From the NCBI RefSeq assembly GCF_004054105.1, contig NZ_SBLC01000004.1:76873-140872 (forward strand): a stretch of DNA of 64,000 nucleotides, in the 5' to 3' direction. The stretch is from Falsigemmobacter intermedius. GTDB lineage: Bacteria > Pseudomonadota > Alphaproteobacteria > Rhodobacterales > Rhodobacteraceae. The first letter of the stretch is position 1. Each line of letters begins with the position of its first letter. This document shows positions 27,574 to 36,294 of the stretch, piece after piece. Below the pieces are notes generated by a model. That model made no database searches. It was not told the origin of the DNA and was given only the letters and a program-made list of their open reading frames with translations. Both the position numbers and the translations under genes were made by a program.

Positions 27574-28497
27574 TCAGGCGGCTGAGAGAATACGGCGCGC
27601 GTCCTCACAGTCGCGCGTCATCTGCTCAATCAGCGCCGGAAGCGTGGTGAATTTCACCTCGCCGCGCAGATAGTCCACCAGCGAGACCGCCAGCCGCGTG
27701 CCGTAAAGATCGCCTTTGAAATCCATGAGATAGGTTTCAAGGTTCGGAGTGTTTTCACCAAACATCGGCCGCACACCAAGGCTGGCCGCCCCGCTGTAGA
27801 TGCCCTGATGCGGCCCCTCAAGGACCTCAACCCGCACGGCATAAACGCCAAGCTTTGGCAGATGCAGACCGTCCACCGCCATATTTGCGGTCGGAAACCC
27901 CAGTTCACGCCCGCGCTTCTCGCCATGGATGACCGGCCCCTCAAAGCGGTGCCAATGGCCCAGCAGCCGCGCCGCCTTACGCGGATCACCCGCCGTCAGC
28001 GCCTCACGGATCGCGGTCGATGAGATCACCCCGTCAACGTCACAGAGCTTGCGTGCCACGGTGACACCAAAGCCATGCTGCGCGCCAAGCGCCTTCAGCA
28101 CCTCCGTGGTGCCGCTGCGCTTTGCCCCGAAAGTGAAATCCTCACCCACAACGACATGGCGTATCCCAAGGCCCGCGACCAGAACCTCGCGCACGAAGTC
28201 CTCCGCCGAAAGCCCGGCCAGTTCCCCGAAGGGCAATTCATAAACCAGATCAACGCCCTGACCGGCAAGCGCCCGCGCACGGGTCCCGGCATCCATCAGC
28301 CGGAAGCTCTCGCCCCCGGCGCTGAAATACTGCCGCGGATGGGGTTCAAAGGTCACAACGCCGGTCAGACCGCCCTCAGCCTTCGCCAGATCCAGAAGCG
28401 AGCAATGTCCGCGGTGCACACCATCGAAATTGCCCATGGCCACCGAGGCGCCGCGCTCGGGCGCGCTCAGCTTCTGCCAATGCGTCAGTCGTTTCAT
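27574..28497 (-). CDS. ribF: Bifunctional riboflavin kinase/FAD synthetase
   Basis: RibF (307 residues) makes FMN and then FAD from riboflavin and ATP. The N-terminal nucleotidyltransferase half carries ALSERGASVAMGNFDGVHRGH (HxGH-like motif) and VVGEDFTFG; the C-terminal kinase half has GHWHRFEGPVIHGEKRGRELGFPTAN. The length is typical. The stop lies three bases from the convergent TrmJ-like gene. The ATG at 28497 follows the MaoC gene by 29 bases on the same strand, so MaoC-ribF may be one transcript. Confidence 0.95.
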   Translation of the reverse strand: MKRLTHWQKLSAPERGASVAMGNFDGVHRGHCSLLDLAKAEGGLTGVVTFEPHPRQYFSAGGESFRLMDAGTRARALAGQGVDLVYELPFGELAGLSAEDFVREVLVAGLGIRHVVVGEDFTFGAKRSGTTEVLKALGAQHGFGVTVARKLCDVDGVISSTAIREALTAGDPRKAARLLGHWHRFEGPVIHGEKRGRELGFPTANMAVDGLHLPKLGVYAVRVEVLEGPHQGIYSGAASLGVRPMFGENTPNLETYLMDFKGDLYGTRLAVSLVDYLRGEVKFTTLPALIEQMTRDCEDARRILSAA

Positions 28498-28526
28498 CTT
28501 GCCCCGATGGCGGGCCGCCCGCCGGC

Positions 28527-28970
28527 TCAGTCGAACTTACGGCTCGGCGCAAGAACCAGCGCTTCGCCCTTGAGCACAAGGGTATCACCCACGCGGGCAA
28601 GGGTTTCAAGGGTGACACGACGCCTCGCATGATCGATCGCCGTGACAGCCACTTCCGCCGTCACCCGGTCGCCAGGCCGCACGGGGGCCATGAATTTCAG
28701 GTTCTGTCCCAGATAGACGGTGCCATAGCCCGGCAGCTGCTCACCGATCACCGCGGAAATCAGACCGGCTGTCAGCATGCCATGGGCAATACGGCCCTGA
28801 AACATCGTCTCGCGGGCGTAATCCTCATCCAGATGCACCGGATTGCGGTCGGTCGAAACCTCCGCAAAAAGCTCAATATCCGCATCGCTGATCACTTTGG
28901 ACCGGTCACGGCGCATGCCGATTTCCAGATCCTCAATGCAGATCGTTCCGCGCGGAAGGTTATCAAGCAT
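28527..28970 (-). CDS. MaoC-family (R)-specific enoyl-CoA hydratase-like protein
   Basis: The 147-residue single hotdog protein has the MaoC/PhaJ hydratase-2 motif: FAEVSTDRNPVHLDEDYARETMFQGRIAHGMLTAGL. The catalytic Asp and His are in DxNPxH (D and H in TDRNPVHLD). It hydrates trans-2-enoyl-CoA, usually to (R)-3-hydroxyacyl-CoA. The start is ATG 28970 with CAGGAG upstream. It is upstream of ribF. Confidence 0.85.
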   Translation of the reverse strand: MLDNLPRGTICIEDLEIGMRRDRSKVISDADIELFAEVSTDRNPVHLDEDYARETMFQGRIAHGMLTAGLISAVIGEQLPGYGTVYLGQNLKFMAPVRPGDRVTAEVAVTAIDHARRRVTLETLARVGDTLVLKGEALVLAPSRKFD

Positions 28971-29091
28971 CTCAGACTCCTGAAGGACCAAAGCCCTCAG
29001 AGCCTGACATATGCTGCGTTGCGGCGCAAGTCCGCAGCGCAACTATTGTTCGAAAGATTCGCGCCTGTCGAAACTTTATTTCACGCCGAAA

Positions 29092-29970
29092 TCAGCGAAG
29101 CCGGCCCATGGAATAGGCGGGCGCCATCTGATGCCCCGCAAGCCAGCGCTCCAGCATCGCCGCATCGGGATTCTCCACATCCGGCCCGAATTCCGCTGCT
29201 GCCAGACCGCCGGTCAGGAAGATGGTGTCGAGCGATTCGCCCGCCCCCCCGGCCACATCAGTCAGAATGCCGTCGCCGATGCACAGGATCCGCGCCTCCG
29301 GCACATCCCCCGCAAGCGCCTGCAGACGCCGCCGCGCCAGATCATAAATCGGCGGATGCGGCTTGCCGAAATACAGCGCCTCACCGCCCAGGTCTTCATA
29401 AAACTTCGCCAGCGCCCCGGCGCACCACTGCCGCCGCTCGCCGACATCGACCGAGATATCCGGGTTGGCACAAAGCAGCTTCAGCCCGCGCTCTTTCGCC
29501 AGCATCAACTGCCCGCGGTACTCCTCGGGGTTCTCATTCACGGAATCGTTCAAATCCGTACAGACGATCCCCTCAGCTTCCTCAAAGGAAACCAGTTCAA
29601 TCTCCGTATCGGGCATATCTGCCCCGCGCTCGGTGAAAAATGTCCGGTCCTTCTGCGGCCCGATATGCAGAACGCGGTGGCCCACCGCCCCCGAAAACAG
29701 CGCAAACTGCGCCGCATCTCCTGAGGTGACCAGATCATCCCAGGTGTCTTTCGGCACCTGCAGATGATCGAGCTGACGCTCCACCGAGGGCTTCGGACGC
29801 GGCGAATTGGTCAGATAAATCACCCGCCCGCCCTTCGCGCGATAAGCCTGCAGTGCCGCCACCGCGGCCGGCCAGGCCGTCACACCATTATGCACACAGC
29901 CCCAGAGATCACAGAAAAGCGCATCATACTGGTCCTGGATCTCAGCGAGCGACGAAAGAATGCGGGTCAT
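29092..29970 (-). CDS. HAD-superfamily IIA protein, TIGR01459 type
   Basis: The 292-residue HAD protein resembles NagD-type subfamily IIA. The nucleophile segment reads LFCDLWGCVHNG, with Asp21 present but Trp23 where most phosphatases have the second Asp. VIYLTNSPRPK and GKPHPPIYDLARRRL and CIGDGILTDVAGG supply the other motifs. The substitution is shared by this family and makes ordinary phosphatase activity doubtful. Its substrate is unknown. It is 67 bases downstream of ppaC, with a repeat element between. Confidence 0.85.
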   Translation of the reverse strand: MTRILSSLAEIQDQYDALFCDLWGCVHNGVTAWPAAVAALQAYRAKGGRVIYLTNSPRPKPSVERQLDHLQVPKDTWDDLVTSGDAAQFALFSGAVGHRVLHIGPQKDRTFFTERGADMPDTEIELVSFEEAEGIVCTDLNDSVNENPEEYRGQLMLAKERGLKLLCANPDISVDVGERRQWCAGALAKFYEDLGGEALYFGKPHPPIYDLARRRLQALAGDVPEARILCIGDGILTDVAGGAGESLDTIFLTGGLAAAEFGPDVENPDAAMLERWLAGHQMAPAYSMGRLR

Positions 29971-29973
29971 GGG

Positions 29974-29994
29974 TTTGGCTTTTCCGAAATACTC
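29974..29994 (+). repeat. 21-nt dispersed intergenic repeat, copy 4
   Basis: TTTGGCTTTTC-CG-AAATACTC, then TGCAGGGGGTC and the hairpin GGGGGGAC/GTCCCCC. It lies between ppaC and the HAD gene, on the strand opposite to both. Confidence 0.65.
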
Positions 29995-30037
29995 TGCAGG
30001 GGGTCGGGGGGACGCAAAGTCCCCCGTCTTTCGCGGC

Positions 30038-30958
30038 TTACAGCTTCAGCGCCGGAAGGATCTGTTTCTTGCGGCTCATCACGCCCGGCAGCACCACAGT
30101 GTCCCCGGTCACGCTCACCCCGAAGGAGGCCTCTGCCAGGTCCTTTACCAGATTATTCGGCACCAGCAGCGTGGCTTCCTCGCGCAGAATATCCACCACA
30201 AAAAGCAGCACCTGATCGGCGCCATCCTCTTTGGCTACATCTACCATCGAGGCCATCAGGCTCTCCTTGCGGTCCAGCACCACTTTCGGCGCCGTGGTCT
30301 CCAGAACAGAAACCCGCAGCTCTTTTCCGGCCACGGTATATTCCTTCGAATCCATCCGCAGCAGGGCTGCATCCGAGAAGGCCGAGACGTCAGATTTCGC
30401 CTCAAACATCGCCGCAGCAAGCTCACTGATCTCAACACCCAGATCCGTTGCCAGCTTTTCCGCAACGGCCCGGTCATGCGTCGTGGTCGTCGGCGAACGG
30501 AACTCCAGCGTGTCTGACAGAATGCACGACAGCATCGCACCTTTGATCCCGCGCGGGGCACGCGCCAGATCCTCACCCATCAGATCATGCATAATGGTCG
30601 CGGTGCAGGCCAGCGGACGAATGGTGATCTCAATCGGCGCGCGGGTCTTCAGCCCGCCCACCAGCATATGGTGATCGATGATCCCCTCAATCGAGGCCTC
30701 ATTGACCGAAGCCGGCAATTCAGCGGGGTTGTTGGTGTCAACGATTACCACCTTCGCGCCCGGCTCAACATCTGCGATGATCTCAGGCTTCGCGAGATCC
30801 CAGTGCTTCAGAACGAAAGCGGCCTCGGTATTCGGCTCACCCAGCAGCATCGCTTTGGCTGGCACGCCTTTCACTTCATTCAGATACCAGGCCCAGATGA
30901 TCGGCGAGCCGGTGGAATCGGTATCGGGAGATTTATGGCCGAAAACGAGCGTGGTCAT
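30038..30958 (-). CDS. ppaC: Manganese-dependent (family II) inorganic pyrophosphatase
   Basis: PpaC (306 residues) hydrolyses pyrophosphate to phosphate and pulls biosynthetic reactions forward. It is a DHH-family enzyme: GHKSPDTDS at the N-terminus, VDTNNPAEL, the metal motif IDHHM, and the C-terminal DHHA2 part with LLDRKE-like VVLDRKESL and VPNNLVKDLAEASF near the end. I took ATG 30958 with GAGGG upstream. It is flanked by the dnaA terminator upstream and a repeat element downstream. Confidence 0.95.
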   Translation of the reverse strand: MTTLVFGHKSPDTDSTGSPIIWAWYLNEVKGVPAKAMLLGEPNTEAAFVLKHWDLAKPEIIADVEPGAKVVIVDTNNPAELPASVNEASIEGIIDHHMLVGGLKTRAPIEITIRPLACTATIMHDLMGEDLARAPRGIKGAMLSCILSDTLEFRSPTTTTHDRAVAEKLATDLGVEISELAAAMFEAKSDVSAFSDAALLRMDSKEYTVAGKELRVSVLETTAPKVVLDRKESLMASMVDVAKEDGADQVLLFVVDILREEATLLVPNNLVKDLAEASFGVSVTGDTVVLPGVMSRKKQILPALKL

Positions 30959-31026
30959 GGAGCCCTCAGGGAAGAGAATTTTCCCGGCGTTATAGGGCGG
31001 CAGCGCCGGCTTGTCACCTGACAAGC

Positions 31027-31066
31027 AAAAAGCCCGTGTGGGTGGGGCACACCGACACGGGCTTTT
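31027..31066. terminator. dnaA terminator
   Basis: AAAGCCCGTGT pairs with ACACGGGCTTT around a 15-base loop, with T-rich ends on both strands. It ends dnaA on the minus strand, 19 bases after its stop. Confidence 0.85.
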
Positions 31067-31084
31067 GAACCATCAGTTCAGATC

Positions 31085-32491
31085 TCAGCCCTCGAGCAGG
31101 CGGCGCAGCATCTGCAGATCATCGGCCAGCTGGCTGTCGGTCGACATCAGCTCCTCGATCTTGCGCACCCCATGCATGATGGTGGTGTGATCGCGCCCGC
31201 CAAAGCGGCGCCCGATTTCCGGCAGCGAGCGCGGCGTCAGCTGCTTGGCCAGATACATGGCCACCTGACGCGGCCGCGCCACGGTGCGCAGACGCTTCGG
31301 GCCGATCATATCGGCCAGACGGATGTTGTAATGCTCCGCCACCTTGCGCTGAATTTCCTCAATGGTGACCTTGCGGTCCGAGGCACGCAGAATATCCGCC
31401 AGACAGTCCTGCGCCAGTTCCATCGAGATCTCACGGCCGACCAGCGAGGCAAAGGCGAAAAGCCGCGTCAGCGCGCCTTCCAGCACCCGCACGTTGGTCG
31501 AGATGCGATGGGCCAGAAACTCCAGCACACCCGGCGCAATCTTCAGACCTTCATACTGGCCACGGTAGAAATCCGCCTTCTGCTGCAGAATGCCCAGACG
31601 CAGCTCATAATCCGTCGGATGCAGATCGACGATCAGCCCGCATTGCAGACGGCTCGCAATCCGCTCTTCCAGCCCCTTGATTTCGCCCGGCGCACGATCG
31701 GCCGAAATCACGATCTGACGGTTCTGATCCACCAGCGCGTTGAACGTATGGAAAAATTCTTCCTGCGTGCTGTCCTTGCCGGCGATGAACTGCACATCAT
31801 CCACCATGAGCACATCCACCGAGCGGAAAAGCTCTTTGAAGGACATGATCTGCTTGTCGCGCAGGGCCTGCACGAAGCGGTACATGAACTGCTCAGCCGA
31901 GAGGTAAAGGATGCGGGCTTCCGGGTTGCGCGCGGTGATCTCATGCGCAATCGCATGCATCAGGTGCGTTTTACCAAGGCCTACGCCGCCATAAAGAAAG
32001 AGCGGGTTGAAGGTCACCGGACCGCCCTCGGCCACACGACGCGCAGCGGCATGGGCCAGCTGGTTCGGCTTGCCGACCACGAAGCTGTCAAAGGTAAAAC
32101 GCGCGTCCAGCGGCGCAGAGGCCAGGACGGCCTCGTCTGAGGAAACCACTGCCGGGGTTGCCACGGACGAGGGGGCCGCAGCGGCAGCAGCCGGGGCCTT
32201 GCGGGCTGCGGGCGCAGCCTCTTTCGCCGCAGGCTCAGCCTTCGGCATATCTTTCAGGACGGCGAATTCCACCCGTGCCACCTGCACGCCTGCCGCATCC
32301 AGCTCACGGCGGATGGCTTCCGCAAAATTGCGGCTCACCCAGTCACCATGAAAACCGGTCGGCACCGCAAAGCGGGCGACACCTTCCGTGAGGTCACGAA
32401 ACCGAAGGGGTTCGATCCAGGTCAGATAATTGTTGCGACCGACCTGCCTGATAAGCCCTTCGCGCACCTGCCCCCATGTCTCTTCGGTCAT
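31085..32491 (-). CDS. dnaA: Chromosomal replication initiator DnaA
   Basis: DnaA (468 residues) binds DnaA boxes, melts the origin and loads the helicase. Domain I is at the start ([14 protein letters not shown]). An Ala/Pro-rich domain II linker spans about 84-127. The AAA+ part has Walker [11 protein letters not shown] (Lys174), Walker [11 protein letters not shown] and sensor motifs. Domain IV ends with [22 protein letters not shown]. No dnaN or recF follows: ppaC is downstream. A TATAAT box is 26-31 bases upstream of the ATG. It has rpsT as its upstream neighbour on the same strand. Confidence 0.98.
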   Translation of the reverse strand: MTEETWGQVREGLIRQVGRNNYLTWIEPLRFRDLTEGVARFAVPTGFHGDWVSRNFAEAIRRELDAAGVQVARVEFAVLKDMPKAEPAAKEAAPAARKAPAAAAAAPSSVATPAVVSSDEAVLASAPLDARFTFDSFVVGKPNQLAHAAARRVAEGGPVTFNPLFLYGGVGLGKTHLMHAIAHEITARNPEARILYLSAEQFMYRFVQALRDKQIMSFKELFRSVDVLMVDDVQFIAGKDSTQEEFFHTFNALVDQNRQIVISADRAPGEIKGLEERIASRLQCGLIVDLHPTDYELRLGILQQKADFYRGQYEGLKIAPGVLEFLAHRISTNVRVLEGALTRLFAFASLVGREISMELAQDCLADILRASDRKVTIEEIQRKVAEHYNIRLADMIGPKRLRTVARPRQVAMYLAKQLTPRSLPEIGRRFGGRDHTTIMHGVRKIEELMSTDSQLADDLQMLRRLLEG

Positions 32492-32857
32492 TTGTCCCGT
32501 TCCGAGTTCTGGTTTTATTATACTTATTCCGCCCGCGGGCAGAGCCTGCCCGGGAACTGATTAAAAGGGCCGATCCGACCATCTGACAGGGATATGCAAA
32601 AGCTCACTCAGCCCGGGCAGCCGTGTTCGGCTTTACCCAAAGCTTGCAGAGCCATCACTTGACGTGCAGCAGAGCAGAATCCTGTTCCTCCGAACAGGCT
32701 TCGCCAGTCTGAAACATCCCCCCCGGGAGACGACGTGAATCGCAGGTCTGAAGCTAGCAAGTCCGCAGCGGAAGCTGCAACAGATCTTCTCTGTTGACAC
32801 CCCCCAAATGCGGCAGGAATCCCGCCTGTCAGGATTCTCTCCTGCCGGCCCGGACGG
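32492..32857. other. Non-coding dnaA upstream region with hairpins
   Basis: I see no gene or consensus DnaA box here. The stretch carries the dnaA promoter and several perfect inverted repeats: GGGCAG/CTGCCC (32537-32551), CCTGTTC/GAACAGG (32681-32698) and CAACAGA/TCTGTTG (32778-32796), plus an imperfect one near 32811-32845. A small RNA is possible but has no clear promoter-terminator pair. Confidence 0.5.
32517..32522 (-). promoter_or_regulatory. Putative dnaA -10 box
   Basis: Perfect TATAAT on the minus strand, 26 bases before the dnaA ATG. The expected -35 position has no good consensus and overlaps the inverted repeat at 32537-32551, which could be a regulator site. Confidence 0.5.
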
Positions 32858-32886
32858 AAACAAAACGGGCGCCGATCCGACGCCCG
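32858..32886 (-). terminator. rpsT terminator
   Basis: On the minus strand CGGGCG and CGCCCG form a stem around nine bases, followed by TTTTG TTT. It is 34 bases after the rpsT stop. Confidence 0.7.
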
Positions 32887-32919
32887 CCTGTAACCTGTTA
32901 CCGGTCTGAGGAAATCAGA

Positions 32920-33192
32920 TCAGGCTTTGGTCGCGACAGCTTTCACGCGTGCGTTCAGACGCGAGATTTTGCGCGACACGGTGTTCTTATGCACGAGGCC
33001 TTTCGAAACAGCACGGGTCAGTTCGGTCTGCGCGGCGGCGAAAGCAACTTTCACGGCTTCAACGTCACCCGAAGCCAGCGCTTCTTCGAGCTTGCGCACA
33101 TAGGTGCGGACGCGCGAGCGACGGGCTTTGTTGACGGCGAAGCGGGCTTCCGACTGACGGGCGCGCTTTTCGGACTGTTTCGTATTTGCCAT
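32920..33192 (-). CDS. rpsT: 30S ribosomal protein S20
   Basis: The 90-residue basic protein begins [30 protein letters not shown] and ends with the helix [14 protein letters not shown], matching S20. S20 binds 16S rRNA early in small subunit assembly. The length is typical. It is upstream of dnaA on the same strand, separated by 428 bases and its own terminator, so it is not in the dnaA operon. Confidence 0.97.
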   Translation of the reverse strand: MANTKQSEKRARQSEARFAVNKARRSRVRTYVRKLEEALASGDVEAVKVAFAAAQTELTRAVSKGLVHKNTVSRKISRLNARVKAVATKA

Positions 33193-33372
33193 GGGCTTTT
33201 CTGCTTTCAGAATCTGTTAATGTCATCTGCGCAAAAGCCCCGACACCGGACCATAAGATGTCCGGATCGAATCTTGCCTAAGCGGGCCCACGCGCATGTA
33301 GGTCGTCTCCTACACGCTCTTCCCCCGAAAGGGAAGACCCTGGAATGGGCAGACTTGCCGCAGCCCGGTGGT

Positions 33373-33393
33373 TTTGGCTTTTTAAAAATACTC
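33373..33393 (+). repeat. 21-nt dispersed intergenic repeat, copy 5
   Basis: TTTGGCTTTTT-AA-AAATACTC, then AGCAGGGTC and the hairpin CCGGGGGC/GCCCCCGG (about 33402-33422). It lies just after the 3' end of the minus-strand crotonase gene. Confidence 0.65.
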
Positions 33394-33443
33394 AGCAGGG
33401 TCCGGGGGCGCGCAGCCCCCGGCTTTTGCGGCCTGCGCAGACC

Positions 33444-34220
33444 TCAGCGGTCGCGGAACTGCGGCTGGCGCTTCTCAGCAAAGGCCGCCATGCCCTCTTT
33501 CTGATCCTCAGACGCAAAGAGCGCGTGGAAGATCCGGCGCTCATAAAGCACGCCTTCGCGCAGGCTGGTCTCATAGCTGCGGTTGACCGCCTCTTTGACG
33601 ACCTTCACGGCCACCTGAGATTTCGCCGCAATTTTGCGCGCGGCATCCATGGCTTCCCGGATCAGATCCGCCACCGGCACCACCCGCGACACCAGCCCCG
33701 AGCGCTCAGCCTCTGCGGCATCCATAAAGCGTCCGGTCAGATGCATATCCATGGACTTCGACTTGCCGACAAAGCGGGTCAGGCGCTGCGTGCCGCCGAT
33801 CCCGGCGACGACGCCCAGATTGATCTCCGGCTGGCCGAATTTCGCGCTCTCCGAGCAGATGATGAAATCGCACATCATCGCCAGTTCACATCCGCCCCCC
33901 AGGGCATAGCCCGACACGGCTGCGATGATCGGCTTGCGCACCCGCAGCAGGGTCTCAGAATCAGCGGTGAAGAAGTCTTCGGTGAACATATCCACGAAGC
34001 CCTTCGTGGACATTTCCTTAATGTCCGCCCCGGCCGCAAATGCCTTTTCCGAGCCGGTCAGCACGATGCAGCGCACCTGATCGTCGCGGTCAAGCTCGGT
34101 CAGGGCCCGTGCGAGTTCCGACATCAGCTGCGAATTCAGCGCGTTCAGCGCCTCCGGACGGTTGAGCCGCACCAGCGCAACATTGTCCTCAACCTCGACG
34201 ATCAAAGTATCCCAGGCCAT
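33444..34220 (-). CDS. Enoyl-CoA hydratase (crotonase)
   Basis: The 258-residue crotonase adds water to trans-2-enoyl-CoA in fatty-acid beta-oxidation. It has [11 protein letters not shown] for CoA and oxyanion binding, and both catalytic Glu positions: [32 protein letters not shown] covers the two active-site Glu. The C-terminal [28 protein letters not shown] is typical. The ATG is at 34220 and the gene lies between rpsT and mutM on the same strand. It looks like a true hydratase, unlike the divergent one at 22668. Confidence 0.92.
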   Translation of the reverse strand: MAWDTLIVEVEDNVALVRLNRPEALNALNSQLMSELARALTELDRDDQVRCIVLTGSEKAFAAGADIKEMSTKGFVDMFTEDFFTADSETLLRVRKPIIAAVSGYALGGGCELAMMCDFIICSESAKFGQPEINLGVVAGIGGTQRLTRFVGKSKSMDMHLTGRFMDAAEAERSGLVSRVVPVADLIREAMDAARKIAAKSQVAVKVVKEAVNRSYETSLREGVLYERRIFHALFASEDQKEGMAAFAEKRQPQFRDR

Positions 34221-34271
34221 GGTAGTCCCCCTCTAAGTCCGGAAAAGTTCTGGCAGGCCGGGGCTTTGCAA

Positions 34272-35225
34272 TCAAGCTTTTCGAGGGGTGCGGGCGGATT
34301 TCGCGCGCGCCTTCTTAACCTGAGCCTCCAGAGCCGGGGCTTTTTCAGCCGGGCCGGGCAGGGGCTGACACTGCGGGCACCAGAAACTGGACCGCCCCGA
34401 CTGCACGTCGCGCTGTATCACGCCTGCACAGCCCGGGGTCACGCAGTCCCCGCCTTCGCGGCCATAAACGCGGAAGCTGTGCTGAAAATAGCCAAGCTCC
34501 CCATCGGCCTGCCGGTAATCCTTCAGCGACGAGCCCCCGGCCTCAATCGCCTCTGCCAGAACCTCCCGGATCAGCGGCACAAGTCCCGCGACATCTCTTT
34601 CGGACAGATCGCCCGCCTGTCGCAACGGGCTTATCCCCGCGCGGTAAAGCACCTCGCAGACATAGATATTCCCAAGCCCCGCCACATTGCCCTGAGCGAG
34701 AAGCGCTGCTTTCACCGGGGTTTTGCGCCCGCGAAACCGCTCAATGAGCCAGCTTTCTGAGAAATCATTGCCAAAAGGCTCCGGCCCGATGACCGCCAGC
34801 AGCGGATGGGCCTCAGCCCCCTCGGTGGGCAGCAGATCCCACATACCAAAGCGGCGCGGGTCGTTAAAGGCCACGACTGCGCCGTTCTCCATCTCCAGAA
34901 GAATATGGTCGTGTTTGCCCGGTGCAGCATGGGCGTGAAGATATTCAGCCGTGTCCTGTCGTACCTCTCCGGGGGGCGTGATCAGCATCCGGCCGGACAT
35001 GCCCAGATGGATCAGCAGGGTCTCACCGCTGCTCAGATCCGCCAGGATATATTTTGAGCGCCGCCGCATCCGGTCAATCCGCACGCCGGTCAGGCGCCCT
35101 GCCATATTTTCAGGCAAAGGCCAGCGCAGATCAGGGCGGCGCACTTCGGCGCGGGTGATGATCTGTCCCTCCATCAGGGGCAGAAGGCCCCGGCGGACGG
35201 TTTCAACTTCGGGAAGTTCCGGCAT
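34272..35225 (-). CDS. mutM: Formamidopyrimidine-DNA glycosylase
   Basis: MutM/Fpg (317 residues) excises 8-oxoguanine and formamidopyrimidines and nicks the strand. It starts [14 protein letters not shown], with the catalytic Pro2 and Glu3; [21 protein letters not shown] follows and a zinc finger with CVTPGC and FWCPQC ends the core. A Lys/Ala tail of about 27 residues follows. The family N-terminus fixes the ATG at 35225. Its first 23 bases overlap a short upstream ORF. It is divergent from ubiE. It shares its task with mutT. Confidence 0.95.
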   Translation of the reverse strand: MPELPEVETVRRGLLPLMEGQIITRAEVRRPDLRWPLPENMAGRLTGVRIDRMRRRSKYILADLSSGETLLIHLGMSGRMLITPPGEVRQDTAEYLHAHAAPGKHDHILLEMENGAVVAFNDPRRFGMWDLLPTEGAEAHPLLAVIGPEPFGNDFSESWLIERFRGRKTPVKAALLAQGNVAGLGNIYVCEVLYRAGISPLRQAGDLSERDVAGLVPLIREVLAEAIEAGGSSLKDYRQADGELGYFQHSFRVYGREGGDCVTPGCAGVIQRDVQSGRSSFWCPQCQPLPGPAEKAPALEAQVKKARAKSARTPRKA

Positions 35226-35379
35226 CTGAGACAGATCCTCGCGCAGCGGCAATCCAATGCTCTGCGATCTGCAGCAATTCCTCGGGGCCTTCAATATGAT
35301 CGGGGATCACAACCGCGCCGCCTTTGGTGAAATGCCGCCGCAGGCTCGCCGCGCGGCAGGGCGCAATGACCGCTGTCAC
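35203..35379 (-). CDS. Short unknown ORF overlapping the mutM start
   Basis: A GTG at 35379 follows a very strong ribosome-binding site (GGAGGGAGGAGG, five bases before the GTG). It opens a 58-codon ORF that stops at 35203, overlapping mutM by 23 bases in another frame. The peptide has a helix-friendly, mixed-charge sequence ([22 protein letters not shown]) and resembles a real protein rather than a shadow. I do not recognise it. Translation could be coupled to mutM. It is too short for routine ORF listing. Confidence 0.5.
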   Translation of the reverse strand: MTAVIAPCRAASLRRHFTKGGAVVIPDHIEGPEELLQIAEHWIAAARGSVSDAGTSRS

Positions 35380-35538
35380 ATACGCCTCCTCCCTCCAAGC
35401 GGCATGGCCAGCCCCGGAAAGGACCGCGATGGGCCGGGTATAACACGCATGTCAGCGCCCGGTTTGAGAAAGTCGGTTTTCCAAGCGGCCCTCAGAGGCT
35501 ATATGCCGGATAAGGCAGATTTCGGGCGAGGACGCGGC

Positions 35539-36291
35539 ATGTCGGGCGAACACGAGGCAACAACGCATTTCGGATTTCGCGACGTTAAGGAGTCCGAGAA
35601 GGCCGGAATGGTCCATGAGGTCTTTACGTCGGTTGCGTCGAAATATGACGTGATGAACGATCTGATGAGCTTCTCGATCCACCGGATCTGGAAAGACGCC
35701 ATGATGGACTGGCTGGCCCCGCGCCCCGGTCAGCGTCTTCTGGACGTGGCAGGCGGCACCGGCGACGTGGCCTTCCGCTTCCTTGGCCGGGCAGAGGGCA
35801 GCTCAGCGGTGGTCTGCGATATGACCGAGTCGATGCTGATCGCGGGCCGTCAGCGCGCCGAAGCCGGGAACCTCTCAGAGCGTCTTGACTGGGTGGTGGG
35901 CGACGCCATGGCGCTGCCTTTCCCCGACAACAGCTTTGACACCTATACGATCAGCTTCGGCATCCGCAACGTCACCCGCATCCCGGACGCGCTGAAGGAA
36001 GCCTACCGCGTGCTGCGCCCCGGTGGCCGTCTGATGGTGCTGGAATTCAGCCAGATCCCCAATGATCTGATGCAGAAGGTCTACGACTGGTATTCCTTCA
36101 ACATCATCCCGCCCATGGGCAAAGTGGTGACGGGCGACCGCGACAGCTATCAGTATCTCGTCGAATCGATCCGTCAGTTCCCGGATCAGGAGACTTTCGC
36201 CGCCATGATCCGCACCGCGGGCTTTGAGCAGGTGAAATACCGCAATATGACCATGGGCATCGCGGCGCTGCACTCGGGCTGGAAGATTTAA
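35539..36291 (+). CDS. ubiE: Ubiquinone/menaquinone biosynthesis C-methyltransferase UbiE
   Basis: UbiE (250 residues) adds the C2 methyl group to the ubiquinone ring (COQ5). It has the SAM motif [45 protein letters not shown], and [27 protein letters not shown], all typical. ATG 35539 gives the usual N-terminus with TTHFGFRDV and has GAGG upstream; the 282-base in-frame extension runs through the divergent short ORF region. ubiB starts three bases after its stop, so both are one operon. Confidence 0.96.
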   Translation: MSGEHEATTHFGFRDVKESEKAGMVHEVFTSVASKYDVMNDLMSFSIHRIWKDAMMDWLAPRPGQRLLDVAGGTGDVAFRFLGRAEGSSAVVCDMTESMLIAGRQRAEAGNLSERLDWVVGDAMALPFPDNSFDTYTISFGIRNVTRIPDALKEAYRVLRPGGRLMVLEFSQIPNDLMQKVYDWYSFNIIPPMGKVVTGDRDSYQYLVESIRQFPDQETFAAMIRTAGFEQVKYRNMTMGIAALHSGWKI

Positions 36292-36294
36292 GCG

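Noticed and set aside
32492-32919. An oriC at dnaA
   Set aside because: No TTATCCACA-like boxes were seen in the gap upstream of dnaA. The better candidate sequences lie at 8363-8698, and even those are weak.
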